Shown: one piece after another, positions 14,231-22,434 of the stretch
How positions within the stretch are numbered: the stretch's first letter is position 1
Layout: every line of letters begins with the position of its first letter
NCBI RefSeq assembly: GCF_003584015.1
Contig: NZ_QXFM01000027.1
Span: forward strand, 1-40,554
Reading direction: 5' to 3'
DNA length: 40,554 bases
Source: Aurantiacibacter xanthus
Lineage (GTDB): Bacteria > Pseudomonadota > Alphaproteobacteria > Sphingomonadales > Sphingomonadaceae
The notes under the pieces: generated by a model
Seen by the model: only the letters and a program-made list of their open reading frames with translations
Database searches by the model: none
Told to the model about the DNA's origin: nothing
Translations under genes and position numbers: made by a program

Positions 14231-16510
14231 CTAAGGCCCCGCGCCACTTTCCTGCGCCGGCCCGCGCATCGCTTCGATCGCACGGCGCGCTTCGCTTCTT
14301 GCCGCATCGAGTTGCTGCGCCGCCTGATCGCGCGCTCGTTCGACCGCCCGGCGCGCCGCCGCCTCCTGATCGACATCGACCGAGAGCGTGCCATCGCCGA
14401 TGCTCGCCCCGACCGGTACGCCATCGACCTCCGACGAGATCACCGCTTCACCATCGCGGATGATCAGCCGGGTGCCGTCGCCGATGGGAAACTCGCCATC
14501 GGTCGGCACGTCCAGCGGCTGCACCGGACCGGACGGATCGGGCCGCGGCGTCTCGCGCGTCGGCACGCTCTGGCCCGAGATCGCGCTGGCCATGAAATCA
14601 CGCCAGATCCGCGCCGGAAGCCCGCCGCCGTGGACCCCGTTGAGCGGTGAATTGTCGTCGTTGCCGACCCAGACGCCGACCACCAGCCGGTCGTCCCCCT
14701 CGCCCGCATAGCCGACGAACAGCGCATCGCGGTTGTCCTGCGTGGTGCCGGTCTTGCCGAAGTTCGGCCCCGACAGGATCGCCGCGCGGCCGGTGCCCGA
14801 ATTGATCGCCCCGCGCAGCAGCGTCTCCATCTCCTCACGGTCACCGAAACCGAGCGAGCTCTTCCCGTTCCACAGCCAGTCGAACCAGCCCTCCTCCGCT
14901 TCGGGGAAGGCGTGGGCCTCGACCGGGAAGGCATTGCCCGCCACCCCGGCATAGGCACTGGTCAGTTCGAGCAAGGTCATCGTGCTGGTGCCGAGCGCAA
15001 GGCTCGGATCGCCCGCCGGAAGATCCGATGTAACGCCGAGATCGCGCGCGGTCTCGATCACCTTGTCGATCCCCACCTGCTGCGCCAGCCGCACTGCCGC
15101 GACATTGGAGCTTTGCGCAAAGGCATCGGCCAGCGTGATGGTGGGCGAATAGTGGCCCCCCGCATTGCGCGGGCGATAGGAGCCGGTGGTGAACTCGGTG
15201 TTGTCGATGATGTCATTGGGGTGCCACCCGTTGCGCAGGGCGGCGAGGTAGACGAACAGCTTGAAGGTAGACCCGGGCTGGCGGCGCGCCTGCGTGGCGC
15301 GGTTGAACGGGCTGGCGGCATAGTCCTTGCCGCCGATCATCGCCACCACCTCGCCGTTGGGCCGCATCGCCACCAGCGCCACCTGCGCCGTGCCGAGCGG
15401 AGCGCGCTCGGTCACCCGGCGGGCGATGTTCTGCAGGCGCGAATCGAGCGTGGTGGTGATCGTGCGGCTCGCATAGGCCTCGGCCCCGCCCGCTTCGGCC
15501 TGCGGCAGTGCCCAGTCGGCGAAATAGGTGCCGGTCGGCAGCTCCTCGCGCTCGCGCACGTCGAGCCGGGGCACCTGCATCGCATCGGCCTCGGCTTGAC
15601 TGATGTAGCCCGCCGCGACCATCGCGTTCTTCACCAGCTTGAAGCGCGCGGCGGCCAGATCGGGGTTGCGCGTAGGGGCAAGGCGGCTCGGTGCCTGCAA
15701 CAGGCCCGCCAGCATCGCCGCCTGTTCCGGCTTCAGGTTTTCCGGCTTGCGGTAGAAATAGTGCAGGCTGGCCGCACGCAGGCCATACATGTTGTCGCCG
15801 AAATAGGCGTTCGAGAGATAACGTTCGAGGATCTCGTCCTTGGTCAGCCAGGCCTCCAGCCAGAACGCGATCAGCGCCTCGCGCGCCTTGCGGGTGAGCG
15901 TGCGCTCGGGGCTGAGGAAGGTGAACTTGGCGAGCTGCTGCGTAATCGTCGAGCCGCCGCCGGTGCCGGTGAGCGCCGCGCGCGCAATGCCGCGCGGATC
16001 GACGCCCCAGTGCGAATAGAAGCGCCGGTCCTCGATGGCGAGGAAGGCCTCGACCACGTGCGGGGGCAGATCGGCCACCAGCACCGGCTCGCCCACCACC
16101 GCGCCTTTGCGCGCAATCGGCGTGCCGTCGGCGGCCAGCAGCGTGACCTGCGGGGCGGCGATCGGCTGCAACGACTTGCTGAGCGGCGCGGTGATCGCCA
16201 GCCAGCCGACCAGCAGGAAAAACACCATCAGCACCGCCGCGCTGATGCGCCCGAACCACCAAAGCCAGCCGCGCGCCGCGATCCGGGCCCAGATCCGCCC
16301 TCTTAGCGTGGTGCGTGGGGGCGGCGTCTGCGGGAGATAGGACGGCTGGCGCGGCTCACGCGGGCGGAGGCGCAGATCGTCATCCTCGTCGTCATCAAGA
16401 TCGGCATAGGGCGACCACGGCGCATCCTCGAGCGCAAGATCGCGCGGCGCACCGGAGTCGCGCCAGTCACCCGCAGAAGCGGGCTTACGCGACGAGGAAA
16501 ACGGCCACAT
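14231..16510 (-). CDS. Penicillin-binding protein 1A (bifunctional transglycosylase/transpeptidase)
   Basis: 759-residue class A PBP that polymerises and cross-links peptidoglycan. A cytoplasmic head of about 83 residues includes the acidic run DLDDDEDDDLR. One membrane segment follows (about 84-106). The GT51 domain has the catalytic Glu160 in AIEDRRFYSHWG and GGSTITQQLAK. The transpeptidase domain has STFK (414-417, nucleophile Ser414), SSN (467-469) and KTGT (586-589). A Pro/Asp-rich tail ends in an Ala/Arg-rich helix. It lies downstream of cobS on the same strand with a 97-base gap that contains its own palindrome, and is convergent with the UrcA gene. Confidence 0.93.
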   Translation of the reverse strand: MWPFSSSRKPASAGDWRDSGAPRDLALEDAPWSPYADLDDDEDDDLRLRPREPRQPSYLPQTPPPRTTLRGRIWARIAARGWLWWFGRISAAVLMVFFLLVGWLAITAPLSKSLQPIAAPQVTLLAADGTPIARKGAVVGEPVLVADLPPHVVEAFLAIEDRRFYSHWGVDPRGIARAALTGTGGGSTITQQLAKFTFLSPERTLTRKAREALIAFWLEAWLTKDEILERYLSNAYFGDNMYGLRAASLHYFYRKPENLKPEQAAMLAGLLQAPSRLAPTRNPDLAAARFKLVKNAMVAAGYISQAEADAMQVPRLDVREREELPTGTYFADWALPQAEAGGAEAYASRTITTTLDSRLQNIARRVTERAPLGTAQVALVAMRPNGEVVAMIGGKDYAASPFNRATQARRQPGSTFKLFVYLAALRNGWHPNDIIDNTEFTTGSYRPRNAGGHYSPTITLADAFAQSSNVAAVRLAQQVGIDKVIETARDLGVTSDLPAGDPSLALGTSTMTLLELTSAYAGVAGNAFPVEAHAFPEAEEGWFDWLWNGKSSLGFGDREEMETLLRGAINSGTGRAAILSGPNFGKTGTTQDNRDALFVGYAGEGDDRLVVGVWVGNDDNSPLNGVHGGGLPARIWRDFMASAISGQSVPTRETPRPDPSGPVQPLDVPTDGEFPIGDGTRLIIRDGEAVISSEVDGVPVGASIGDGTLSVDVDQEAAARRAVERARDQAAQQLDAARSEARRAIEAMRGPAQESGAGP

Positions 16511-16523
16511 CGAGGCTACGCAA

Positions 16524-16545
16524 GTGTATTGTCACAGCAACACAC
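16524..16545. promoter_or_regulatory. Imperfect inverted repeat upstream of the PBP1A gene
   Basis: GTGTATTG (16524-16531) and CAACACAC (16538-16545) are complementary with one mismatch, six bases apart, 14-35 bases before the PBP start on the minus strand. It may be an operator or leader hairpin. Weak evidence only. Confidence 0.25.
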
Positions 16546-16607
16546 TATTGAAGCGCGCCGCCTGAAGCAAGGCTGAACTGCCCTGCTCCGTAGACGGCCC
16601 GAGGCGA

Positions 16608-17591
16608 TCAGCCCTGACGGACCGCACTCTCGGGCAGATCCTCGCCGAACACGCGCTGATAATATTCGGCCACCAGCATCCGTTCGGCCTCGTCGCACTT
16701 GTTGAGGAACGAGAGCCGGAACGCGAGCCCGACATTGCCGAAAATCTCGGTGTTCTCAGCCCAGGTGATAACGGTACGCGGGCTCATCACGGTCGAGATA
16801 TCGCCGTTGATGAAGCCCTGGCGCGAAAGATCGGCCACGCGGATCATGTTCGCGACCATGGCGTCGTCAAGCTTGGTCTTGGCGCCGACGATCTTGCGCT
16901 CGGTCTCGGCGGGCAGATAATTGAGGCCGACGACGATGTTCCAGCGGTCCATCTGGCCCTGGTTGATCGCCTGCGTGCCGTGATAGAGCCCGCTGGTGTC
17001 GCCGAGGCCAACGGTGTTGGCCGTAGCGAACAGGCGGAAGTTCGGATCGGGGCGGATCACGCGGTTCTGGTCGAGCAGGGTCAGCTTGCCCGCCTGCTCC
17101 AGCACGCGCTGGATCACGAACATCACGTCAGGGCGGCCCGCGTCATATTCGTCGAACACCAAGGCAACCGGGTGCTGGAGAGCCCAGGGCAGCAGGCCTT
17201 CGCGGAATTCGGTCACCTGCAAGCCGTCGCGCAGCACGATGGCGTCGCGCCCGACGAGGTCGATACGGCTGATATGGGCATCGAGGTTGATGCGGATACA
17301 CGGCCAGTTAAGGCGCGCGGCGACCTGCTCGATATGGGTCGACTTGCCGGTGCCGTGATAGCCCTGCACCATCACCCGGCGGTTATGCGCAAAGCCCGCG
17401 AGAATCGCCAGTGTGGTATCCGGGTCGAACACGTAGTTCGGATCGGTATCGGGCACGCGCTCGTCAGCCTTGGAAAAGGCCGGGACTTTCATGTCGATAT
17501 TGATCCCGAAGGTCTCGCGCACGTCGAGTTCGATGTCGGGAGCGGCCATCACAGTGCCGTCGGTTTCGTGAGTCTTGGTCATTTCGGTCAT
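16608..17591 (-). CDS. cobS: CobS-type AAA+ ATPase (cobaltochelatase subunit)
   Basis: 327-residue MoxR-like AAA+ ATPase of the CobS family. The Walker A motif GYHGTGKS is at residues 77-84, Walker [10 protein letters not shown] at 142-150, and the conserved [18 protein letters not shown] region follows. CobS with CobT drives cobalt insertion by CobN in aerobic cobalamin synthesis, but CobS/CobT pairs also occur in genomes with no such pathway. No cobT or cobN is in this window. I chose ATG 17591; the frame is open for 14 more codons upstream without family similarity, and ATG 17582 is an alternative. It is upstream of the PBP gene and downstream of the HxlR-type regulator on the same strand. 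Confidence 0.9.
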   Translation of the reverse strand: MTEMTKTHETDGTVMAAPDIELDVRETFGINIDMKVPAFSKADERVPDTDPNYVFDPDTTLAILAGFAHNRRVMVQGYHGTGKSTHIEQVAARLNWPCIRINLDAHISRIDLVGRDAIVLRDGLQVTEFREGLLPWALQHPVALVFDEYDAGRPDVMFVIQRVLEQAGKLTLLDQNRVIRPDPNFRLFATANTVGLGDTSGLYHGTQAINQGQMDRWNIVVGLNYLPAETERKIVGAKTKLDDAMVANMIRVADLSRQGFINGDISTVMSPRTVITWAENTEIFGNVGLAFRLSFLNKCDEAERMLVAEYYQRVFGEDLPESAVRQG

Positions 17592-17651
17592 CTCGTGGGG
17601 ATGCCTAGCGGCGCTGCATGCGTGCCGCAACACGCATTATGGTGCGCCGTG

Positions 17652-18356
17652 TCAGGCGGCGACCTTCTCCGGCCAGCCAAGCGCCGCGATCAGTTGCGAA
17701 AGCTCGTCCGCCTTGCCCGTGATCGCCCTGCCCTCGCCTGCGGCAAGCCAGACATCGAACGGCATCCGGCCATAGAACAATGCCAGCATCGCATTGCCGC
17801 TCTCGGCGCGTACGACCACGTCCTGCGCCGAAGTATCGCCGCGCCTCACGATGACAGTCGCACCCGCGACCCAGGCCACGAAGCGGTGATGACCGATCTC
17901 CAGCCCCAGTGTCAGCCCGCGCGTATCCTTGCCGCGAACGGGATCGAAGGTCATCGGCAGGGTCAGCGCGAAGGCCGTCGCGCTCATCGGGAGGAACCCG
18001 TCATGCTGGTCGGAGCGCATCGCCCACAGCACCATCTCGCGAATGATCGGCAGCACCTCGTAGCCCCATGGCGTGAGTTCGTAGGCCTCGGTGGAGGCGG
18101 GCGGCGGCAGCATGGTCTTGTGCAGCACCCCCGTTTCCGCGAGGCCGTTCAGCCGCTCGGTCAGCACGCGGGCGGAGATCGCGGGCAGGTCGGCGCGCAG
18201 TTCGGAGAACCGGCGCGGGCCCAGCAACAGCTCGCGCACGATCAGCAGCGACCAGCGTTCTCCCAGAAATTCCAGTGCCATAGCCATGCCGCAGGCATCG
18301 CTGTACCAGCGGCCATGCAGCTTCTCAGAATGTTTGGTTGTTTTTTCCGACCCCAT
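17652..18356 (-). CDS. HxlR/MarR-like winged-helix transcriptional regulator
   Basis: 234-residue regulator. Residues about 20-115 form an HxlR-type winged helix, recognised by CGMAMALEFLGERWSLLIVRELLLGPRRFSELRADLP (two adjoining halves, residues about 22-58), followed by the wing ending TPWGYEVLPIIREMVLWA. The C-terminal 110 residues form an extra domain with an SCP2-like feel (GRMPFDVWLAAGEG) that may bind a ligand. HxlR regulators respond to quinones, aldehydes and other electrophiles. It diverges from the VOC gene at 18450 and probably controls it and the GST genes beyond. ATG 18356 was chosen because family similarity starts just after it. Confidence 0.82.
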   Translation of the reverse strand: MGSEKTTKHSEKLHGRWYSDACGMAMALEFLGERWSLLIVRELLLGPRRFSELRADLPAISARVLTERLNGLAETGVLHKTMLPPPASTEAYELTPWGYEVLPIIREMVLWAMRSDQHDGFLPMSATAFALTLPMTFDPVRGKDTRGLTLGLEIGHHRFVAWVAGATVIVRRGDTSAQDVVVRAESGNAMLALFYGRMPFDVWLAAGEGRAITGKADELSQLIAALGWPEKVAA

Positions 18357-18358
18357 GG

Positions 18359-18373
18359 TTGTATTATGTAACT
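18359..18373. promoter_or_regulatory. Candidate operator between the HxlR regulator and VOC gene
   Basis: GTTGTATTATGTAAC is an imperfect palindrome (GTT...AAC ends with internal AT symmetry) right beside the regulator start and in the shared divergent promoter region. HxlR regulators usually bind such short palindromes in their own divergent promoter. Inference only. Confidence 0.35.
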
Positions 18374-18449
18374 CACGGGCGCAATCAAGGCAAGCAAAAC
18401 GATTCGCGAGGGGCCTCGTCCCTCGGCGAACGCCGATGGAGAGCTCCCG

Positions 18450-18887
18450 ATGTCGAAGATGATTTTCGTCAATCTGCCGGTGACCGACCTCGCCCGGTCG
18501 ATGGCCTTTTACACCGCCGCCGGCTTCACCAACGAGCCGCGCTTCACCGACGACACCGCTGCCGCCATGCAGTGGTCGGAACACATCATCGTGATGATCC
18601 TCACCCACGAGAAGTGGAAGAGCTTCACCGACAAGCCGATCCCCGATGCGCACCAGACGGCGCAGGTCGCGCTGTGCATCAGCATGGAGAGCCGCGAGGC
18701 GGTCGATGCGATCGTCACGGCGGCGGCAGCCAATGGCGGCAAGGCCGATCCCAACCCGCCGCAGGACTATGGCGTGATGTACGGTCGCAGCTTCGAAGAC
18801 CCCGACGGCCACGTGTGGGAGCCGATGTGGATGGACCCGAAAATGGCCACCGGTGAGATCGAACCGCCCGCCCACACCCCCGCGTAG
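18450..18887 (+). CDS. VOC family protein (glyoxalase/dioxygenase superfamily)
   Basis: 145-residue protein of the vicinal oxygen chelate fold, with two beta-alpha-beta-beta-beta units. MIFVNLPVTDLARSMAFYTAAGF marks the first unit (adjacent segments, residues 4-26), and FEDPDGHVWEPMWMD near residues 112-126 the second, ending with the Glu that is a metal ligand in many VOC enzymes. Members include lactoylglutathione lyases, antibiotic-binding proteins and ring-cleavage dioxygenases, and the substrate cannot be told here. It is the first gene of a run with GST genes, divergent from an HxlR regulator, which suits a role in electrophile detoxification. Confidence 0.85.
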   Translation: MSKMIFVNLPVTDLARSMAFYTAAGFTNEPRFTDDTAAAMQWSEHIIVMILTHEKWKSFTDKPIPDAHQTAQVALCISMESREAVDAIVTAAAANGGKADPNPPQDYGVMYGRSFEDPDGHVWEPMWMDPKMATGEIEPPAHTPA

Positions 18888-18916
18888 TCCGCTCAGCCGT
18901 TGCAAGGAATGCCCCG

Positions 18917-19576
18917 ATGACCGACCATGCGATCACCATTTCCGCCTTTTCCTGGGTGCCCGACTTCGCGCGCGGCAACGTGCGCGATCTGCCCGTGCGC
19001 TGGGCGCTTGAGGAACTCGGGTGGGACTACAAGGTCCAGCTGCTCGATGCGAAAACCCCGCGCGGGGCTGACTATGTCGCCTGGCAGCCGTTCGATCAGG
19101 TGCCCGCCTACCGCGATGGCGAGGTCGAGATCTTCGAGGCCGCCGCGATCCTGCTCCATCTGGCCGAGAAGTCGGGTCAGCTGCTCCCCGCCGATGCTGC
19201 GGCGCGCGCGCGGGCCATAAGCTGGCTGTTTGCCGCCGTGAACGCGGTCGAGCCGCCACTGCGCAACGTATCGACCTTCCCGCTGTTTTACGGCGACAGC
19301 GACTGGGCCGCTCCCGCTGCCGAAGCGCTCACGCCCTTTGCCAACAAGCGCCTCACCCGCGTTTCCGACGCGCTCGGCGGGCAGGACTGGATCGCGGGCG
19401 AGTTCAGCATTGCCGACATCATGCTGACCTTCATCCTGCGCACGATCGGCGGGACGCTGGTGGAGGCCTTCCCCAGTCTCACCGCCTATATCGAGCGCGG
19501 CAAGGCCCGCCCCGCCTACCAGCGTGCCCATGCCGCGCAACTGGCCGATTTCGCTGAAGAAAACGCACCCGCCTGA
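18917..19576 (+). CDS. Glutathione S-transferase family protein (1 of 4)
   Basis: 219-residue GST-fold protein. The thioredoxin-like N-terminal domain (to about residue 80) contains VRWALEELGWDY and the segment QVPAYRDGEVEIFEAAAIL, where the usual Glu-Ser that binds the gamma-glutamyl group reads Glu-Ala. The helical C-terminal domain has the N-capping box GEFSIADIMLT. The N-terminus FSWVPDFARGNVRDLP is somewhat longer than usual. It follows the VOC gene after 29 bases and precedes the DUF1428 gene after 14 bases; likely one operon. Glutathione transferase activity is inferred. Confidence 0.85.
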   Translation: MTDHAITISAFSWVPDFARGNVRDLPVRWALEELGWDYKVQLLDAKTPRGADYVAWQPFDQVPAYRDGEVEIFEAAAILLHLAEKSGQLLPADAAARARAISWLFAAVNAVEPPLRNVSTFPLFYGDSDWAAPAAEALTPFANKRLTRVSDALGGQDWIAGEFSIADIMLTFILRTIGGTLVEAFPSLTAYIERGKARPAYQRAHAAQLADFAEENAPA

Positions 19577-19590
19577 TTGGGAGAAACACC

Positions 19591-19947
19591 ATGTATATCC
19601 AGGGATTTCTGACCCCCGTTCCCGAAGATGCGAAGGACGCCTACCTCGCGCTCGCGCAAAAGGTCGCCGCCAAGCTTACTGAAGTCGGCGTGACCGAACT
19701 CGCCGAATGCTGGGAGGAAGACATCGCCGACGGCAAGCTCACCGACTTCCGCATGGCCGTGAAGGCCGAGCCGGGCGAAAAGGTGGTGTTCTCGTGGATG
19801 GTCTGGCCCGACAAGGCCACTGCCGATGCCGGTCACGAAAAGATGACCAGCGACGGCTTCTGGGACGATGCGATGGACGAGGTGCCATTTGACGGCAGGC
19901 GTATGGTCTTCGGCGGCTTCACTCCGATCTTTACGCAGGGACGCTAA
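19591..19947 (+). CDS. DUF1428 domain protein
   Basis: 118-residue small protein matching DUF1428: an N-terminal YIQGFLTPVP, then an acidic CWEEDIADGKLTDFRMAV segment and the typical C-terminal DGRRMVFGGFTPI. The family has a dimeric ferredoxin-like alpha/beta barrel fold related to stress-responsive barrels; no activity is established. It has a GGGAGAAAC ribosome site and is in tandem with the upstream GST gene. Its repeated occurrence beside GST and VOC genes would suggest a part in redox or electrophile stress, but that is inference. Confidence 0.85.
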   Translation: MYIQGFLTPVPEDAKDAYLALAQKVAAKLTEVGVTELAECWEEDIADGKLTDFRMAVKAEPGEKVVFSWMVWPDKATADAGHEKMTSDGFWDDAMDEVPFDGRRMVFGGFTPIFTQGR

Positions 19948-20060
19948 GCGCGCCCTGCCCTAGACAACCGCAGCAAAAAAGCGGGCAGACGAGACGCGGC
20001 AAACAGGCCTATCATCGCCTCAGCCGCGGCATAAGACTCGGCGAACTCGGAGACCTTGCG

Positions 20061-20705
20061 ATGCTCGAACTCTATGGCCACCCCTTGTCCAGCTACACCT
20101 GGAAGGCGCGCATTGCGCTGCTTGCCAACGATACCCCGCACGTCCTGAAGATGGTCGATCCGGGCCACCCGGACAACTCGGCCTTCGTGGCGGCGGCCCA
20201 TCCGGCGGGGAAGTTTCCGGTGCTGAAGGACGGCGACACCATCGTGATCGAGAGCAGCGCGATCATCGAATATCTGGCGCTTGCCCATCCGGGCGATGCT
20301 CCGCTGATCCCGTCGGACCCCGACGATGCGATCGCCGCCCGCATGCTCGACCGGGTGTTCGACAATTATGTGATGGCGCCCACAACCGAGATCGTGCTCG
20401 CCCATCTCGCCGCCGCGCCCGATCCGGCAGTGATCGAGCGCGCCAGTGCAAACCTGCTGCGTACCTATGGCTGGCTCGAAAACTGGCTCGAAGGCAACCT
20501 CATGCCCGCCCATTTCTCGCTTGCCAGCTGTGCTGCCGCGCCCAGCCTGTTCTATGCCGACTGGGTTTGCCGCATTCCCGATGCCTGCCCGCGCGTGAAG
20601 GGATTGCGGGCGGAACTGCTGTCTTACCAACCTGTCATCCAGTGTGTCGACGAGGCACGCCCCTATCGCAAGATGTTCCCGCCCGGCGCGCCCGACCGCG
20701 ACTGA
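20061..20705 (+). CDS. Glutathione S-transferase family protein (2 of 4)
   Basis: 214-residue GST. The N-terminal domain has GHPLSSYTWKARIALL with possible catalytic Ser10 or Ser11, AGKFPVLKDGD with the cis-Pro position, and VIESSAIIEYL, which keeps the classical Glu-Ser glutathione-binding pair. It is the only one of the four GSTs here with that pair intact. The C-terminal domain is helical with LASCAAAPSLFYADWV. It starts 113 bases after the DUF1428 gene and its stop overlaps the start of the SRPBCC remnant by one base. Confidence 0.87.
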   Translation: MLELYGHPLSSYTWKARIALLANDTPHVLKMVDPGHPDNSAFVAAAHPAGKFPVLKDGDTIVIESSAIIEYLALAHPGDAPLIPSDPDDAIAARMLDRVFDNYVMAPTTEIVLAHLAAAPDPAVIERASANLLRTYGWLENWLEGNLMPAHFSLASCAAAPSLFYADWVCRIPDACPRVKGLRAELLSYQPVIQCVDEARPYRKMFPPGAPDRD

Positions 20706-20824
20706 TGGAGGTGGTGACGAACGAATTGTCCGTACCATCGCTGATCGATGCACCGCCCGCAAAGGTGTGGGATGTGATGGCCAACCGCAAGAGGTTGCAC
20801 GGCCCCAATGGCGAGGCGGCTTGA
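20705..20824 (+). pseudogene. Truncated SRPBCC/AHA1-like gene remnant
   Basis: A 39-codon frame starts at ATG 20705, overlapping the GST stop by one base. Its first 27 residues (SVPSLIDAPPAKVWDVMANR included) match the start of SRPBCC (START-like) proteins, where the phrase IDAPPAKVW is a recurrent beginning of the domain. The remaining 120 or so residues of such a domain are missing: the frame reads KRLHGPNGEAA and stops. The overlap with the GST suggests a former operon gene cut by deletion. It could also be a short real peptide, which I think less likely. Confidence 0.5.
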
Positions 20825-20886
20825 CCGGCACGCTTCATGCGCTAGCTTTGTTCATTATTTGTTCTCATCGATTCGCGGAGCGCGCC

Positions 20887-21492
20887 ATGGCCGATTATAC
20901 CCTGTTCTTTAACCCGATGAGCCGGGCACTGATCGCCAAGTGGGCGCTGGAAGAAGCGGGCGCGGATTACGACCTGTTTCCGGTCGAGTGGGAGAGCAAA
21001 CCGGCGGAGCTGTTCGCAGCCAATCCGCTGGGCAAGATCCCCGCCCTCATCCACCACCGCGCAGAAGGCGATCTGGCGGTGAGCGAAGGCGCGGCGATCT
21101 GTCACTATATCGCCGAAACGGCCGCCCCCGCACTGCTGCCGAACGACGGGGAAAAGGCAGACTATTTCCGCATGATGTTCTTCGCCGCCGGCCCGCTGGA
21201 GGCAGCGATCTCGAACAAGGCGCAAGGCTGGGTGCCGGACGGCGAACGCGCCGAGTTAACGCTGGGCTATGGCAGCTTCGAACGGGTCGCGGCCATGCTC
21301 GACGGCTGGTTTGCCGAGCGTGACTACGTGTGCGGCGAGCGCTTCACGATGGCGGACGTCTATGTCGGCAGCCAGGTTGACTGGGGGCTGCGGTTCGCTT
21401 CGATCCCGGCTGGCGAGAACCTCGACGCCTATGCGGCAAGGCTGCGCGATCGGCCCGCCTACGCGGCGACCATGGGCGGGATACCGGGCTGA
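20887..21492 (+). CDS. Glutathione S-transferase family protein (3 of 4)
   Basis: 201-residue GST. N-terminal domain: LFFNPMSRALIAKWALEEAGADY, in two adjoining parts (residues 6-28), with Ser12 in the position of the catalytic Ser of beta and theta types; NPLGKIPALI with cis-Pro; VSEGAAICHYIAE, where the glutathione-binding Glu-Ser reads Glu-Gly. C-terminal domain: GERFTMADVYVGSQV as N-capping box. ATG 20887 was preferred to the longer frame because the family start is here. It is convergent with the DnaJ gene, with only four bases between stops. Confidence 0.87.
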   Translation: MADYTLFFNPMSRALIAKWALEEAGADYDLFPVEWESKPAELFAANPLGKIPALIHHRAEGDLAVSEGAAICHYIAETAAPALLPNDGEKADYFRMMFFAAGPLEAAISNKAQGWVPDGERAELTLGYGSFERVAAMLDGWFAERDYVCGERFTMADVYVGSQVDWGLRFASIPAGENLDAYAARLRDRPAYAATMGGIPG

Positions 21493-21496
21493 AAGC

Positions 21497-22102
21497 TCAG
21501 GAAAAGCCGTGCGCGCGCCGCAGCACCTGATAGGCCTCGACCACGCGCTGAAGGCGGTTTTCGTGGCTGCGGTCGCCGCCGTTGCGGTCGGGGTGATAGC
21601 GGCGCACCAGCTCGGAATAGCGGCGGCGCAGCTGCGGTTTGTCGGCTTCCTGCGTCAGGCCCATCACCTGCAAGGCCTCCCGCTCGCGGGCGGAAAATCG
21701 AACTGCCCGCGCCGCATCGGCTTGCGCCCGCTCTCCGCGGGAACGCGCCGCGTTGCGAATGCCCTCTGCCCGCGCGCCGATGGCGTCGAGCGGGTCCTCG
21801 AAGTCTGCCCAGCGCGGGGTCGCGAAATGCGCCGCACCGCGAAAGCTCGGGCTTTCGCGCCGCCAGCCCGCTGCGGGCGACTGCGCTGCGTAGATTTCGT
21901 CGGCACTCATGCCTTCGAACCAGTCGTAACCGGCGTTGAACTCGCGGATGTGCTCAAGGCAGAACCAGCGATAGTCGCCCGGACCGTCGAACCCGTGGCC
22001 GCGCGAGCCGGGTGCCCGGAATTCGCCCACTTCTTCGCATCCGGGGCGGTCGCATGTCCGCGTGCTGTCCTCGAACCTGCCGTGAAACTTGGTCTGTCGC
22101 AT
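21497..22102 (-). CDS. DnaJ-domain protein with N-terminal Cys/His region
   Basis: 201-residue protein. The C-terminal 60 residues (about 142-200) are a J domain with the essential HPD at 170-172 in RRYHPDRNGG, so it should stimulate an Hsp70. The N-terminal half has a candidate zinc site: CDRPGC (Cys17, Cys22) and FCLEH (Cys48, His51), with WFEGMSADEI nearby; the middle is Arg/Ala-rich. This architecture is a standard alphaproteobacterial small J protein, often encoded next to bolA and cobS. Here it diverges from bolA, 55 bases away, but cobS is about 4 kb off. Confidence 0.9.
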   Translation of the reverse strand: MRQTKFHGRFEDSTRTCDRPGCEEVGEFRAPGSRGHGFDGPGDYRWFCLEHIREFNAGYDWFEGMSADEIYAAQSPAAGWRRESPSFRGAAHFATPRWADFEDPLDAIGARAEGIRNAARSRGERAQADAARAVRFSAREREALQVMGLTQEADKPQLRRRYSELVRRYHPDRNGGDRSHENRLQRVVEAYQVLRRAHGFS

Positions 22103-22157
22103 TCGGCTTATGATGGGGGCCTAGGCGGGCAAAGGAAAGCCCCCTACATGGGGCCAC

Positions 22158-22430
22158 ATGGCCGAAACGATGCAATCCACGATCGAAACCCTCCTTACCG
22201 AGGCCCTGCAACCCACCCGGCTCGAGGTGATCAACGAGAGCGCACACCACGCGGGCCATTCGGGCGACGATGGCACCGGCGAATCGCATTTCGCCGTGAT
22301 CATCGAGAGCCCGAAATTTGCCGGTGTAAGCCGCGTGATGCGCCAGCGCATGGTCAATCAGGCGCTGGGCGACATTCCGGGCGGGCGGGTCCACGCACTC
22401 GCGATCAAGGCCTCGGCACCGGGAGAATAG
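22158..22430 (+). CDS. BolA family protein
   Basis: 90-residue BolA protein with the class II KH-like fold. Typical segments are LEVINESAHHAGH near residues 22-34, with the His-rich loop that can bind Fe-S clusters with monothiol glutaredoxins, and RVMRQRMVNQAL near 60-71. BolA proteins act in Fe-S and iron homeostasis and as transcription modulators. It diverges from the DnaJ-like gene. No monothiol glutaredoxin gene is adjacent; instead a GST follows after four bases, probably in the same transcript. Confidence 0.92.
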   Translation: MAETMQSTIETLLTEALQPTRLEVINESAHHAGHSGDDGTGESHFAVIIESPKFAGVSRVMRQRMVNQALGDIPGGRVHALAIKASAPGE

Positions 22431-22434
22431 CCGC

